40,257 bases of DNA from Anaerolineae bacterium (GCA_023511475.1 JAIMBM010000001.1:1-40257), one strand, 5' to 3'. Numbered from the stretch's first letter, positions 25,074 through 33,311 are shown. Program-made: numbers and translations. The notes: generated from the letters alone by a model not told the origin.

Positions 25074-26180
25074 ATGGCGAGGAGGACAGAGCTCTACGCA
25101 CGCCACGTCGCGTTGAACGGCCGGATGATCGACTTTGCGGGCTGGCTGCTGCCCGTGCAGTACCCCACAGGTCCCATCGAGGAGCACCATACCGTCCGCC
25201 GGGCAGCGGGACTCTTCGACATCGATCATATGGGGCAGATCGTAGTCAGGGGCCCGGACGCGCTGCCCTTTCTGCAGCATGTGCTGACCACGGACATCAG
25301 CCGGATGGCAACGGGCGAGGCCCGATACTCGCTCGTCTGCTACGACGACGGCGGAGTCGTTGACGATGTGTTTGTATACCGGTTGCCCGACCGGTACTTT
25401 ATCGCGATCAACGCCGCCAACGTGGAGAAGGACACCCTCTGGTTCCGCTACCATGTCGGGCGGTTCCAGGCCACGGTTGAGAACGTCTCTGAGGAGACGT
25501 ACATGTTGGCGTTGCAGGGGCCGCAGGCGGAGGCGGTCCTCCAGAAGCTGACCCCGGCGCAACTGGACAAGCTGCCCTTCCATCGGGCTACAGAGAGCAA
25601 GGTGGCCGGCGTGCCGACCCTGATCGGACGCACCGGCTATACGGGTGAGGACGGCTTTGAGCTGTTCTTCCCTCGCGAGAAAGCCACTCTGCTGTGGGAT
25701 GGCCTCATGGAGGCCGGCGCCCCCCTCGGGCTCAAGCCGATAGGCCTGGCCGCACGCGACAGTCTCCGCTTCGAGCCCAAGCTGCCCCTCTATGGGCAGG
25801 AGATCTCGGCGACGATCAACCCACTGGAAGCCGGATTGGGTTGGGCGGTCTCTTTCGAGAAAGGGGAGTTTGTGGGGCGGGGCGCCCTTCTGAAGGTCAG
25901 GCTGGAAGGCCCGCGCCGGAAGCTGGTGGGGCTCGAGATGGTCGATAGGGGGGTGCCGCGGCACGGCTATGCGGTGGCGCTCGATGGGCGCACCATCGGG
26001 GAGGTGACGACAGGGATGTATGCGCCAACGCCTGGGAAATACCTCGCCCTCGCCTTGGTGCCACCGGCCCAGGCTGCTATCGGCACGGAGGTACAGGTGA
26101 TGATCCGCGGTGAGGCGAAACGGGCCAGGGTCGTCAAGACACCTTTCTACACGCCAGCCTACCGGCGTCAGCCGGCATGA
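25074..26180 (+). CDS. gcvT: Glycine cleavage system T protein (aminomethyltransferase)
   Basis: Transfers the methylene group from the aminomethyl-lipoyl arm of GcvH to tetrahydrofolate, releasing ammonia. The chain has the GcvT start (YARHVALNGRMIDFAGW), the conserved D97/D98 in DGGVVDDV and the later RTGYTGEDGFEL stretch; 368 residues, normal length. ATG at 25074 has AAGGAGGA just upstream. An in-frame ATG at 25047 would give a nine-residue extension without a ribosome site. TACTAT at 25043-25048 could be a weak internal -10, but no -35 is seen. First gcv gene of the cluster. Confidence 0.96.
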   Translation: MARRTELYARHVALNGRMIDFAGWLLPVQYPTGPIEEHHTVRRAAGLFDIDHMGQIVVRGPDALPFLQHVLTTDISRMATGEARYSLVCYDDGGVVDDVFVYRLPDRYFIAINAANVEKDTLWFRYHVGRFQATVENVSEETYMLALQGPQAEAVLQKLTPAQLDKLPFHRATESKVAGVPTLIGRTGYTGEDGFELFFPREKATLLWDGLMEAGAPLGLKPIGLAARDSLRFEPKLPLYGQEISATINPLEAGLGWAVSFEKGEFVGRGALLKVRLEGPRRKLVGLEMVDRGVPRHGYAVALDGRTIGEVTTGMYAPTPGKYLALALVPPAQAAIGTEVQVMIRGEAKRARVVKTPFYTPAYRRQPA

Positions 26181-26209
26181 GCGGTCAGTGCTGACAGGAG
26201 GAGAACACG

Positions 26210-26605
26210 ATGAAGGTGGACAAGGCGAGTCGCTATACCCGGACGCACGAGTGGGTGCGCCTCGAAGGTGACGAGGCCGTCTCGGGCATCACGGACTATG
26301 CCCAGGAGCAGCTGAGCGACGTCGTCTACGTAGAGCTGCCGGCCATAGGGGAGCACTTTGGCAAGGGTGAGGTCTATGGAGTGGTCGAGTCGGTGAAGGC
26401 GGCTTCCGACAACTATATGCCTGTCGGAGGTACGGTCACGGCCGTCAATGAGAGCCTCGCCGACGAGCCCCAGCAGGTGAACACCGACCCGTATGGCGCG
26501 GGGTGGATGATCCGATTCAGGCCCGACGACCCGGCCGAGATCGAGCAACTGATGGATGCGGCCAGCTACGAGGAGTACGTCTCGAGCCTGGAAGGAGCAC
26601 ACTAG
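26210..26605 (+). CDS. gcvH: Glycine cleavage system H protein
   Basis: The lipoyl carrier that moves intermediates among P, T and L proteins. The lipoylated lysine is K63 in VESVKAASD, in the expected beta-hairpin. THEWVR near 12-17 and the YGAGWMIRF stretch are family landmarks. 131 residues, complete. GGAGGAG precedes the ATG. It stands directly before gcvPA (no gap) and a few kilobases after the presumed lipoyl synthase genes that would modify it. Confidence 0.97.
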   Translation: MKVDKASRYTRTHEWVRLEGDEAVSGITDYAQEQLSDVVYVELPAIGEHFGKGEVYGVVESVKAASDNYMPVGGTVTAVNESLADEPQQVNTDPYGAGWMIRFRPDDPAEIEQLMDAASYEEYVSSLEGAH

Positions 26606-27967
26606 ATGTCCTATGTTCCGCATACCGACGCAGACCGGCGGGAGATGCTGGCCGCGATAGGCGTGGGCTCCGTCGAGGAGCTGTTCGCGGTCGTGCCGGA
26701 GTCGGTGCGATTCCCCGAGCTGGAGCTGCCGGAACCCCTTTCGGAGGCCGAGGTGCTGGAGGAGCTCCGGGTGCTGAGCGACTCGAACGCAGACCTCGAT
26801 CACCTGGCTTGCTTCCTCGGGGCTGGCGCCTATCGCCATTATATCCCCAGCGTTGTGCAGCACGTGATCGGGCGTTCCGAGTTCTACACGGCCTACACGC
26901 CCTACCAGCCGGAGATCAGTCAGGGCACGCTGCAGACGATCTTTGAGTACCAGAGCATGATCTGTGGCCTGACGGGCATGGACGTCTCGAACGCCTCGCA
27001 CTATGACGGGGCTACGGCCATGGCCGAGGCGGTGATCATGGCCATAAGCGTGGGCCGCGGCAAGCGGCGCAAGGCGGTCGTCGCGCCTGCGGTGCACCCG
27101 CAGTACCGGGAGGTGGTGAGGACCTACACTCAGGGCATGGGCGTTCAGGTCGTCGGAGACGAGGACCTGACGGCCGACATCGGCCGGTTGGCAGAGCGGA
27201 TAGATGGCGATACAGCCTGCGTTATCGTGCAGGTGCCTGACTTTTTCGGCGGGCTTGATTCACCGGAGACGCTTTCGGCCCTGGCCGATGCAGCCCATCG
27301 GGCAGGGGCGCTGTTTGTGGTGTCGGTTGACCCCATCTCGTTGGGGCTGCTCAAGCCGCCGTCAGAGTATGGGGTGGACATTGTCGTGGGTGAGGGGCAG
27401 TCCCTCGGGCTCCCACCGAGCTTTGGGGGACCCTATTTGGGGTTCTTCGCCTGTCGTGAGGAGTACGTGAGGCGAATGGCCGGGCGGCTGGTCGGTGAGA
27501 CGGTCGATAGCCAGGGCCGCCGCAGCTACGTGCTCACGCTGGCCACCCGGGAGCAGCACATCCGGCGCGAGCGCGCCACCTCCAACATCTGCACCAATGA
27601 GGCGCTGTGCGCGCTGGCGGCGTCCGTGTATCTGGCGGCGCTGGGGCCACGGGGTCTGCGGCAGGTGGCGGAGCTGTGCTACCACAGGTCGCACTATGCG
27701 GCGAACCGGATCGCGCAGGTGCCGGGCTTTGCGGTCCTCGACAACCGCCCGTTCTTCAAAGAGTTCGTGGTTCGCTGCCCGATCCCTGTGGAGGAGATCA
27801 ACGCCGAGCTGATGGAGTGGGATATCCTCGGGGGCTACGACCTCGGCCGCGACTATCCGCATCTCGCGGGGCACATGCTCCTCTGTGTGACAGAGCTCAA
27901 CACCCGAGCCCAGATCGACGACCTGGTGATGGCGTTGCGCATCATCGGTGAGGGAGGCGGGGAGTGA
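26606..27967 (+). CDS. gcvPA: Glycine dehydrogenase (decarboxylating) subunit 1
   Basis: The alpha half of the two-chain P protein, a fold-type I PLP enzyme half that lacks the PLP lysine itself. It shows the family landmarks GAGAYRHYIPSVV near 72-84, YTPYQPEISQGTLQ near 96-109 and SNASHYDG near 129-136. At 453 residues it has the usual length. The ATG follows the gcvH stop directly, with GGAAGGAG inside gcvH. Its TGA overlaps the GTG of gcvPB. With GcvPB it decarboxylates glycine onto lipoyl-GcvH. Confidence 0.96.
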   Translation: MSYVPHTDADRREMLAAIGVGSVEELFAVVPESVRFPELELPEPLSEAEVLEELRVLSDSNADLDHLACFLGAGAYRHYIPSVVQHVIGRSEFYTAYTPYQPEISQGTLQTIFEYQSMICGLTGMDVSNASHYDGATAMAEAVIMAISVGRGKRRKAVVAPAVHPQYREVVRTYTQGMGVQVVGDEDLTADIGRLAERIDGDTACVIVQVPDFFGGLDSPETLSALADAAHRAGALFVVSVDPISLGLLKPPSEYGVDIVVGEGQSLGLPPSFGGPYLGFFACREEYVRRMAGRLVGETVDSQGRRSYVLTLATREQHIRRERATSNICTNEALCALAASVYLAALGPRGLRQVAELCYHRSHYAANRIAQVPGFAVLDNRPFFKEFVVRCPIPVEEINAELMEWDILGGYDLGRDYPHLAGHMLLCVTELNTRAQIDDLVMALRIIGEGGGE

Positions 27968-29457
27968 CCGAGAAACTCATCTATGAGCTCAGCCGGCCGG
28001 GCAGATGCGCCTGCTTCCTGCCCAGGACCGATGTTCCGCCAGTGGAGCTGCCGTCGGAGTGGGTGCGTGAAGAGGCACCGCTTCTCCCCGAGGTCAGCGA
28101 GGTCGATCTCGTGCGGCACTATGTGCGGCTATCGCAGCTCAACTATGGGGTCGATACAGGCTTTTACCCGCTGGGTTCCTGCACCATGAAGTATAACCCC
28201 AAGGTCAACGAGGAGGCCTGTCGGCTGCCTGGCTTTGCGCAGACGCATCCGCTGCAGCCCGAAGACACAGTGCAGGGCAACCTGAAGCTGATGTACGAGC
28301 TGCAGTGCTATCTCCGGGAGATCAGCGGATTCGCTGCGGTCAGCCTGCAACCCGCCGCTGGGGCGCACGGCGAGCTCGCAGGGATCCTGATCATGCGCGC
28401 GTACCATCTGGATCGGGGCGATACGGGCCGGTCTCGCATCCTGATTCCCGATTCTGCGCATGGGACCAACCCCGCGAGCACGACGATGAGCGGGCTCGAG
28501 GTTGTGCAGCTCAAGTCGGATTCGAGGGGGAACGTCGATCTCGACGACCTGCGGGCCAATCTGGATGACCGCGTCATCGGCATGATGCTCACGAACCCGA
28601 ACACGTTGGGGCTGTTCGACGAGCATCTGGAGGAGGTTGCGCGCCTCGTGCACGGGGCGGGCGGCCTGATGTATGGCGACGGAGCGAACCTGAACGCGCT
28701 GATGGGCATCGCCAAACCGGCGGCACTGGGCTTTGACGTCATGCACTTCAATCTGCACAAGACTTTCTCGACGCCGCACGGGGGCGGCGGTCCGGGCTCG
28801 GGCCCGGTGGGCGTCACGCAAGAGTTGGCGAGGTTCCTGCCGGGCCCCGTCGTGGTACGGGTTCTCGACGAGGAGGCCTGCACGTGCAGGCCGGACGATG
28901 AGCACGACGAGTTCTGTTACCGCTATGAGCTGTCTCAGCCGGGTTCGTCCATCGGGCGGCTGAAGGCGTTCCACGGCAACTTTGGGGTGATGGTGCGGGC
29001 TTACACCTATATCCGCATGTTGGGGTCGGCGGGGCTTCGGCAGGCCAGCGAGGATGCTGTGCTCAACGCCAACTACCTGCAGGCCCGGCTCAAAAGAGTC
29101 TATCCGGTTCCCTATGAACGGCCCTGCATGCACGAGTTTGTGCTCGAGGGGCGACTTGCGGATGCACCGGGCATTCGGGCGCTGGATATCTCCAAGCGCC
29201 TCATGGACTTTGGGATGCATCCGCCGACGAACTATTTCCCGCTGATCGTGCACGAGGCTCTGATGATCGAGCCGACCGAGACGGAGAGCAAGGAGACGCT
29301 CGATGCGTTCGTGGATGCGATGACGCGCATTGCGGAGGAGGCGCGAACGCAGCCCGAGCTACTGCGCGATGCACCCCATACGACGCCCGTTGGGCGGCTG
29401 GACGAGGTCCGTGCAGCACGCGAGCCGCGTCTGCGATGGAAGCCGCCGGCGGCCTGA
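27964..29457 (+). CDS. gcvPB: Glycine dehydrogenase (decarboxylating) subunit 2
   Basis: The beta half of P protein with the PLP-binding lysine K266 in NLHKTFSTPHGGGGPG. SAHGTNPAS near 165-172 and GSCTMKYNPK near 71-80 are also typical. 497 residues, complete. GTG start in a GTGA overlap with gcvPA. The lipoamide dehydrogenase (L protein) is not encoded here and must lie elsewhere. Last gene of the operon, followed by a hairpin. Confidence 0.96.
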   Translation: MTEKLIYELSRPGRCACFLPRTDVPPVELPSEWVREEAPLLPEVSEVDLVRHYVRLSQLNYGVDTGFYPLGSCTMKYNPKVNEEACRLPGFAQTHPLQPEDTVQGNLKLMYELQCYLREISGFAAVSLQPAAGAHGELAGILIMRAYHLDRGDTGRSRILIPDSAHGTNPASTTMSGLEVVQLKSDSRGNVDLDDLRANLDDRVIGMMLTNPNTLGLFDEHLEEVARLVHGAGGLMYGDGANLNALMGIAKPAALGFDVMHFNLHKTFSTPHGGGGPGSGPVGVTQELARFLPGPVVVRVLDEEACTCRPDDEHDEFCYRYELSQPGSSIGRLKAFHGNFGVMVRAYTYIRMLGSAGLRQASEDAVLNANYLQARLKRVYPVPYERPCMHEFVLEGRLADAPGIRALDISKRLMDFGMHPPTNYFPLIVHEALMIEPTETESKETLDAFVDAMTRIAEEARTQPELLRDAPHTTPVGRLDEVRAAREPRLRWKPPAA

Positions 29458-29490
29458 GACCAGGCTGGTCGGCTCAGCAGGCACGCGCAA

Positions 29491-29524
29491 GGGTCCGGCT
29501 GCCGTACAGCTGGCGGCCGGACCC
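29491..29524 (+). terminator. Hairpin ending the gcv operon
   Basis: GGGTCCGGC-T-GCC (29491-29503) pairs with GGC-G-GCCGGACCC (29512-29524) across an eight-base loop, with one mismatch. TGCTGTGTGTG follows; not a clean T-run, but the position after the last gcv gene and before a new promoter supports termination. Confidence 0.6.
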
Positions 29525-29570
29525 TGCTGTGTGTGCAGGGCGTGGGGGCGTTCGCCTGGTGGGCCCCGGC

Positions 29571-29599
29571 TTGTGCCGCTGCGTGAGCCGGGCTAGAAT
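29571..29599 (+). promoter_or_regulatory. Sigma-A-like promoter for mobB
   Basis: TTGTGC (29571-29576), 17 bases, TAGAAT (29594-29599), 34 bases before the ATG. Confidence 0.65.
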
Positions 29600-29633
29600 G
29601 GGCTGGACTTGTGACAGGAGTGGAGCAGGGGAG

Positions 29634-30143
29634 ATGTCTTCGGTACCGGTGGTGTCGGTGGTGGGGCGCTCGAACGTGGGCAAGACGACGCTGCTGGAGA
29701 GCCTGATTGTCGAGCTGAAGCGACGGGGCTACCGGGTGGCGACGGTCAAGCACGATGTGCACGGCTTTGAGATGGACCGCCCGGGAAAGGATAGCTGGCG
29801 GCATGCGCAGGCGGGGAGTGACCTGGTGGCCATTATCTCGCCGCAGCGGTTCGCCATGATCGGGCGGACAGATGGGGAGATTGCGCTGGACCAGCTGGTC
29901 GAGCACCTGCCGGTGTCGGTAGACATTGTGTTGACAGAAGGCTACAAGCGGGGGGACAAGCCCAAGATCGAGGTCTCGCGGGCTGCATGTGGGCGGGAGC
30001 TCCTGTGCAGTGCGGAGGAGTTGCTGGCGCTGGTGACGGACGAGCCGTATCCGGGGATGCCGGTACCGCAGTTTGGCCTGGACGAGGTAGGGGCGCTGGC
30101 AGACTTGCTGGAGGTTCGTCTTCTGGAACGCCCCTTCGCATAG
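29634..30143 (+). CDS. mobB: Molybdopterin-guanine dinucleotide biosynthesis adapter MobB
   Basis: A small P-loop GTPase-like protein that assists MobA or molybdenum-cofactor insertion. The Walker A motif GRSNVGKT occupies 11-18. VATVKHDVHGFEMDRPGKD near 35-53 and the DIVLTEGYK stretch near 97-105 are typical of MobB. 169 residues. The open frame extends upstream, but ATG at 29634 lies after the promoter and starts the P-loop strand directly. No mobA or molybdoenzyme gene is in the window; its presence implies that the organism makes a nucleotide-type molybdenum cofactor. Confidence 0.92.
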   Translation: MSSVPVVSVVGRSNVGKTTLLESLIVELKRRGYRVATVKHDVHGFEMDRPGKDSWRHAQAGSDLVAIISPQRFAMIGRTDGEIALDQLVEHLPVSVDIVLTEGYKRGDKPKIEVSRAACGRELLCSAEELLALVTDEPYPGMPVPQFGLDEVGALADLLEVRLLERPFA

Positions 30144-30214
30144 TCACGGCGGCCAACCAAGCACCGCGCCCTTCTTTTGCTCCAGAAGGACTGTAGGCTA
30201 TGCGAAGGGCGCGG
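30120..30214. repeat. Overlapping inverted repeats at the end of mobB
   Basis: The arm CTATGCGAAGGG (30198-30209) is complementary to CCCTTCGCATAG at the very end of mobB (30132-30143). An overlapping arm GAAGGGCGCGG (30204-30214) is complementary to CCGCGCCCTTC (30164-30174). The two pairings exclude each other. CTTCTGGA (30120-30127) and TCCAGAAG (30181-30188) form a third, interleaved pair. It may be a terminator region between convergent mobB and mtnP. Confidence 0.6.
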
Positions 30215-30258
30215 CGGACGAAACATGCTCGTCATCGTTGCGGGCACGACGGCCCAGG

Positions 30259-31125
30259 CTAGGGGAGATACTTGCCGATCAGGAGGGCAAGCTGCTCCTT
30301 GCGCGCCGGAGGGATGGCCGCAGGATCCGTTATGATGGAGTTCTCCAGGGCGTGGGGGCAGGGGCAGGTGCGCTCCCGGACGATCCGCTGCACGGCGCTC
30401 CGGATGATGGCCTGGGCCGTCTGCACGTTCTGCTGCAGGTTGCGCACGACCACCTCTACCGTCACCGGCTCCTCGCTGACCTTCCACACGTCATAGTCGG
30501 TGACCATGGCCAGCGTCGCATAGCAGATCTCGGCCTCGCGCGCCAGCTTGGCCTCCGGCAGGGCCGTCATCCCAATGATGTCCATGCCCCACTGCCGGTA
30601 CACCTCCGACTCGCCCCGAGTCGAGAACTGCGGCCCCTCGATGACCACAAAGGTGCCGCCACGGTGCACGCGAACGCCCTGGTCCCGCGCCGTCTCGTAC
30701 AAGACGGCGCTGAGGTCAGGACAGAACGGGTCCGCGAAGCCAATGTGTGCCACAACCCCCTCGCCAAAGAAGGTTGCCGGCCTGATTCCCTTAGTGCGGT
30801 CGAAAAGCTGATCGGGGATCACCACATCGAGTGGCGCGATCTCCTCCCGGAGGGAGCCACACGCGCTTACCGAGATGATGCGCTCGACCCCCAGGGACTT
30901 GAGCGCATAGATATTGGCCCGCGAGGGCACCTCGGAGGGTGAGTGCCGGTGCCCACGGCCGTGGCGCGGTAGAAAGGCCACGCTCTCGCCAGCCAGCCTG
31001 CCAAGCACAATCGCGTCGCTCGGTGGTCCGAAGGGCGTTTCGAGACTGACCTCCTCGATGTCGGTGACGCCCTCCATCCTGTAGAGGCCGGTGCCGCCAA
31101 TCACGGCGATGCGAGCGCTGGGCAT
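30259..31125 (-). CDS. mtnP: S-methyl-5'-thioadenosine phosphorylase
   Basis: Phosphorolyses methylthioadenosine to adenine and methylthioribose 1-phosphate, starting methionine salvage. Motifs are IGGTGLY near 9-15, RHGRGH near 54-59, ACGSLREE, EGPQFSTRGE near 164 and MTALPEAKLARE, all of the MTAP branch of purine nucleoside phosphorylases. 288 residues, complete. CCAGGAGG precedes the ATG. No other mtn genes accompany it. It is downstream of tmRNA on the same strand, separated by a terminator; no confident promoter of its own was found, though hairpins occupy the leader. Confidence 0.93.
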   Translation of the reverse strand: MPSARIAVIGGTGLYRMEGVTDIEEVSLETPFGPPSDAIVLGRLAGESVAFLPRHGRGHRHSPSEVPSRANIYALKSLGVERIISVSACGSLREEIAPLDVVIPDQLFDRTKGIRPATFFGEGVVAHIGFADPFCPDLSAVLYETARDQGVRVHRGGTFVVIEGPQFSTRGESEVYRQWGMDIIGMTALPEAKLAREAEICYATLAMVTDYDVWKVSEEPVTVEVVVRNLQQNVQTAQAIIRSAVQRIVRERTCPCPHALENSIITDPAAIPPARKEQLALLIGKYLP

Positions 31126-31157
31126 GTTGTCACCTCCTGGAGCCTGGGCTGGCTGTG

Positions 31158-31252
31158 CCTGTCCCTCGGCACCCTGGCCGAGCGACAGGCAGCGGCAGAT
31201 GCGCGTGATCTGCGCAACGGAAGGTGGTCCCTGCTCCGGCTGTCCGGAGCAG
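31158..31252 (-). promoter_or_regulatory. Two hairpins in the mtnP leader
   Basis: Stem one: 31158-31170 with 31177-31189 (13-base arms, one mismatch). Stem two: CTGCTCCGG 31231-31239 with CCGGAGCAG 31244-31252. Both precede mtnP on its strand, the first ending about 30 bases before the ATG. They could be structured leader RNA, an SAM-related control element or leftover terminators; I cannot match them to a known riboswitch. Confidence 0.4.
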
Positions 31253-31269
31253 GTCGCAGCACGTCAAAA

Positions 31270-31297
31270 GGGCGCAGGTCTCCACGGACCTGCGCCC
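31270..31297 (-). terminator. Intrinsic terminator of tmRNA
   Basis: Arms 31270-31280 and 31287-31297 (11 bases, perfect) followed on the minus strand by TTTTGA. It lies three bases beyond the mature tmRNA end. Confidence 0.75.
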
Positions 31298-31299
31298 GA

Positions 31300-31718
31300 G
31301 GTGGAGATGGCGGGAATCGAACCCGCGTCCAGAAAGTTCGACCAGCGATGTACTACAAGCTTAGTCGGCGTTTTGGATCTCACCCTCCCGGACCTCCACC
31401 GACCGAGTTCCCGGAGGGCCAGCCGATCCCGCCGGCTCATCGCCTGCGGCTTGAGCCCGCCTATCGGCGTCGACAGGCCGCACCCTGCTGTGCCTGGCGC
31501 CCGTCCCCGAGCCAGCGGGGTGCACCCGGGGCGGGCGTGATCACGCTAGGTGATCGGGCGCCGTCTGCGCCCTAGCCGCCGCTTAGGCAGCCATGGCGTA
31601 GGCGTACGCCGGAGTCTGTGCTCTGTTGGCACTTGTCGTTTTGCCCCTGATTTGCGAGGTTGGGGCACCTCGGCTTGCAATCGCGGGCCAGCCCTCCCTG
31701 TCGAGACCTGTCATCCCC
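31300..31718 (-). ncRNA. ssrA: Transfer-messenger RNA (tmRNA)
   Basis: Rescues stalled ribosomes together with SmpB. The 3' tRNA-like end has the T arm GCGGG-TTCGATT-CCCGC, then CATCTCC, discriminator A and CC; the terminal A of CCA is not encoded. The 5' end GGGGATG pairs with CATCTCC (one G-U), and is followed by the tmRNA-typical CTCGACAGG. The tag frame stops at TAA (31583-31585). Reading back gives 20 codons from GGC at 31643-31645, beginning GKTTSANRAQ and ending AYAYAMAA. The beginning resembles the GKTNS start of the Bacillus tag; the end AMAA differs from the usual LAA/ALAA. About 419 bases, one-piece form. Confidence 0.93.
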
Positions 31719-31726
31719 GCACACAC

Positions 31727-31755
31727 ATTATACCACGGGTGGGGGGTGCTGTCCA
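31727..31755 (-). promoter_or_regulatory. Sigma-A promoter of tmRNA
   Basis: On the minus strand TGGACA (31750-31755), 17 bases, TATAAT (31727-31732). A perfect -10 box eight bases before the mature 5' end; the strongest promoter in the window by sequence. Confidence 0.85.
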
Positions 31756-31834
31756 GAATCAGCGACCTTTTGGGATGTAGTTCATTCGGCGGGCAAGGTC
31801 ATTTGTGCTGCTGCCAGGGCCCGCACCCCCATGA

Positions 31835-31878
31835 CCCCCTTGCCCAAGTCGATATGCGGACCGACTTGGGCAAGGGGG
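31835..31878. terminator. Perfect 17-base inverted repeat after the tad operon
   Basis: Arms 31835-31851 and 31862-31878 pair perfectly around a ten-base loop. It stands 22 bases beyond the cpaF stop codon on the minus strand and ahead of the tmRNA promoter, so it most likely ends the tad transcript. There is no T-run. Confidence 0.65.
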
Positions 31879-31900
31879 CCGCCCGCCTTGAGGCGTACAG

Positions 31901-33247
31901 CTAGCGCTGCAGCGTATACCCAAAGGTCTCCGGCCCGAGGTCGATGCCGACAGAGCGGATACGGTCGTAGAACTTGGGGCGGACGCCGGTAGGCTCCAGC
32001 GAGCCGACGATCCGCCCATCGCGCATGCCCTGCTCCTTGAAGACGAAGATGTCCTGCAGGAGTATGGTGTCTCCTTCCATGCCAGATACCTCCGACACCT
32101 GCACCACCTTGCGCGAGCCGTCGCGAAGGCGCTGCACGTGCACGATGAGGTTGATCGCCGACGCGATCTGCTCGCGGATGGCCCGCAGGGGCAGGTCCAT
32201 CCCTGCCATGAGGACCATCGTCTCCAGGCGGCGCAGCGTATCCCGCGGGCTGTTGGAGTGGGCCGTGGTCAGTGAACCATCGTGGCCGGTGTTCATCGCC
32301 TGTAGCATGTCCAGTGCCTCGCCGCCACGCACCTCACCAACGACGATGCGGTCCGGGCGCATGCGCAGGCCGTTGATCACGAGCTGCCGGATCGTGATCT
32401 GGCCCTTTCCCTCCAGGTTGGGCGGCCGCGCCTCGAGGGTGACGACGTGCTCCTGCCGCAACTGCAGCTCGGCCGCATCCTCAATGGTGATGATACGCTC
32501 GTCCGCGGGCAGGAAGGAGGACAAGACGTTCAGAAGGGTCGTCTTCCCCGCGCCCGTGCCACCGGAGATGACGATGTTCAGACGCGCCCGCACACAGGCC
32601 CGGATAAAGTCCAGGAACTCGCTGGTGCACGTGCCGACGCGAACCAGGTCATCGACGCCGAGAGGTACGCGGTAGAACTTGCGCACCGTCAAGGCGGGGC
32701 CGACCAGTGACAACGGCGGAATGATCGCGTTGATTCGCGAGCCATCGGGGAGGCGCGCGTCGACCATGGGTGACGCCTCATCGATGCGCCGGCCAAGCGG
32801 CGCGACGATGCGCTCGATGATGCGCAGGAGGTGGGCCTCATTGTCGAAGGTCAGTGCCGTGCGCTCAATCTTGCCGTTGCGCTCTATGTAGACCTGGTCG
32901 GGACCGTTGACCATGATCTCGGTGATGGTGTCATCGCGCAGCAACCGGTCGAGAGGCCCATAGCCCAGGATCTCGGCGATGGCGCGCTCGAGCAGCTCCT
33001 CGCGCTCGCTGCGGCCGAGGACAACGCCCTGTTCGCGCACGACCTCGGTGCACACGTCCGCAATCTTGCGTCGGATCATCTCGCTGTCGGAGAGGTCTTC
33101 ATCCGAGCGGAGTGAGGCGACAACCCGGTCCCGGACCAACGTCACGAGCTGTCGATGGGTGTCGGGCGCGATGCGGCCAGCAGGCGCTATCTCAGGAGCC
33201 GAGGGTTCTGCCGCAGCTGCGGGAATGCGTGTGCCTCGTATCAGCAT
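31901..33247 (-). CDS. cpaF: Tad/Flp pilus assembly ATPase CpaF (TadA)
   Basis: Hexameric secretion ATPase that powers Flp pilus extension (and possibly retraction) at the inner face of the membrane. It has the VirB11/TadA layout: an N-terminal helical domain, LDRLLRDDTITEIMVNG near 97-113, Walker A GGTGAGKTT around 230, VTLEARPPN and the Walker B/His-box region VVGEVRGGEALDMLQAMNTGHDG near 305-327. 448 residues, complete. GAGGA lies ten bases before the ATG. Last gene of the operon, 64 bases behind tadC. Confidence 0.95.
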   Translation of the reverse strand: MLIRGTRIPAAAAEPSAPEIAPAGRIAPDTHRQLVTLVRDRVVASLRSDEDLSDSEMIRRKIADVCTEVVREQGVVLGRSEREELLERAIAEILGYGPLDRLLRDDTITEIMVNGPDQVYIERNGKIERTALTFDNEAHLLRIIERIVAPLGRRIDEASPMVDARLPDGSRINAIIPPLSLVGPALTVRKFYRVPLGVDDLVRVGTCTSEFLDFIRACVRARLNIVISGGTGAGKTTLLNVLSSFLPADERIITIEDAAELQLRQEHVVTLEARPPNLEGKGQITIRQLVINGLRMRPDRIVVGEVRGGEALDMLQAMNTGHDGSLTTAHSNSPRDTLRRLETMVLMAGMDLPLRAIREQIASAINLIVHVQRLRDGSRKVVQVSEVSGMEGDTILLQDIFVFKEQGMRDGRIVGSLEPTGVRPKFYDRIRSVGIDLGPETFGYTLQR

Positions 33248-33311
33248 GCTTGCTCATTCCTCGCCTCGTAATGCTTTGGGCACCGAGCTTGTCAGCTTCC
33301 CGCCATGTGGC

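Noticed and set aside
31300..31370. Possible tRNA gene near 31300
   Set aside because: The T-arm-like end belongs to tmRNA; there is no anticodon arm and the 5' half lies 350 bases away.
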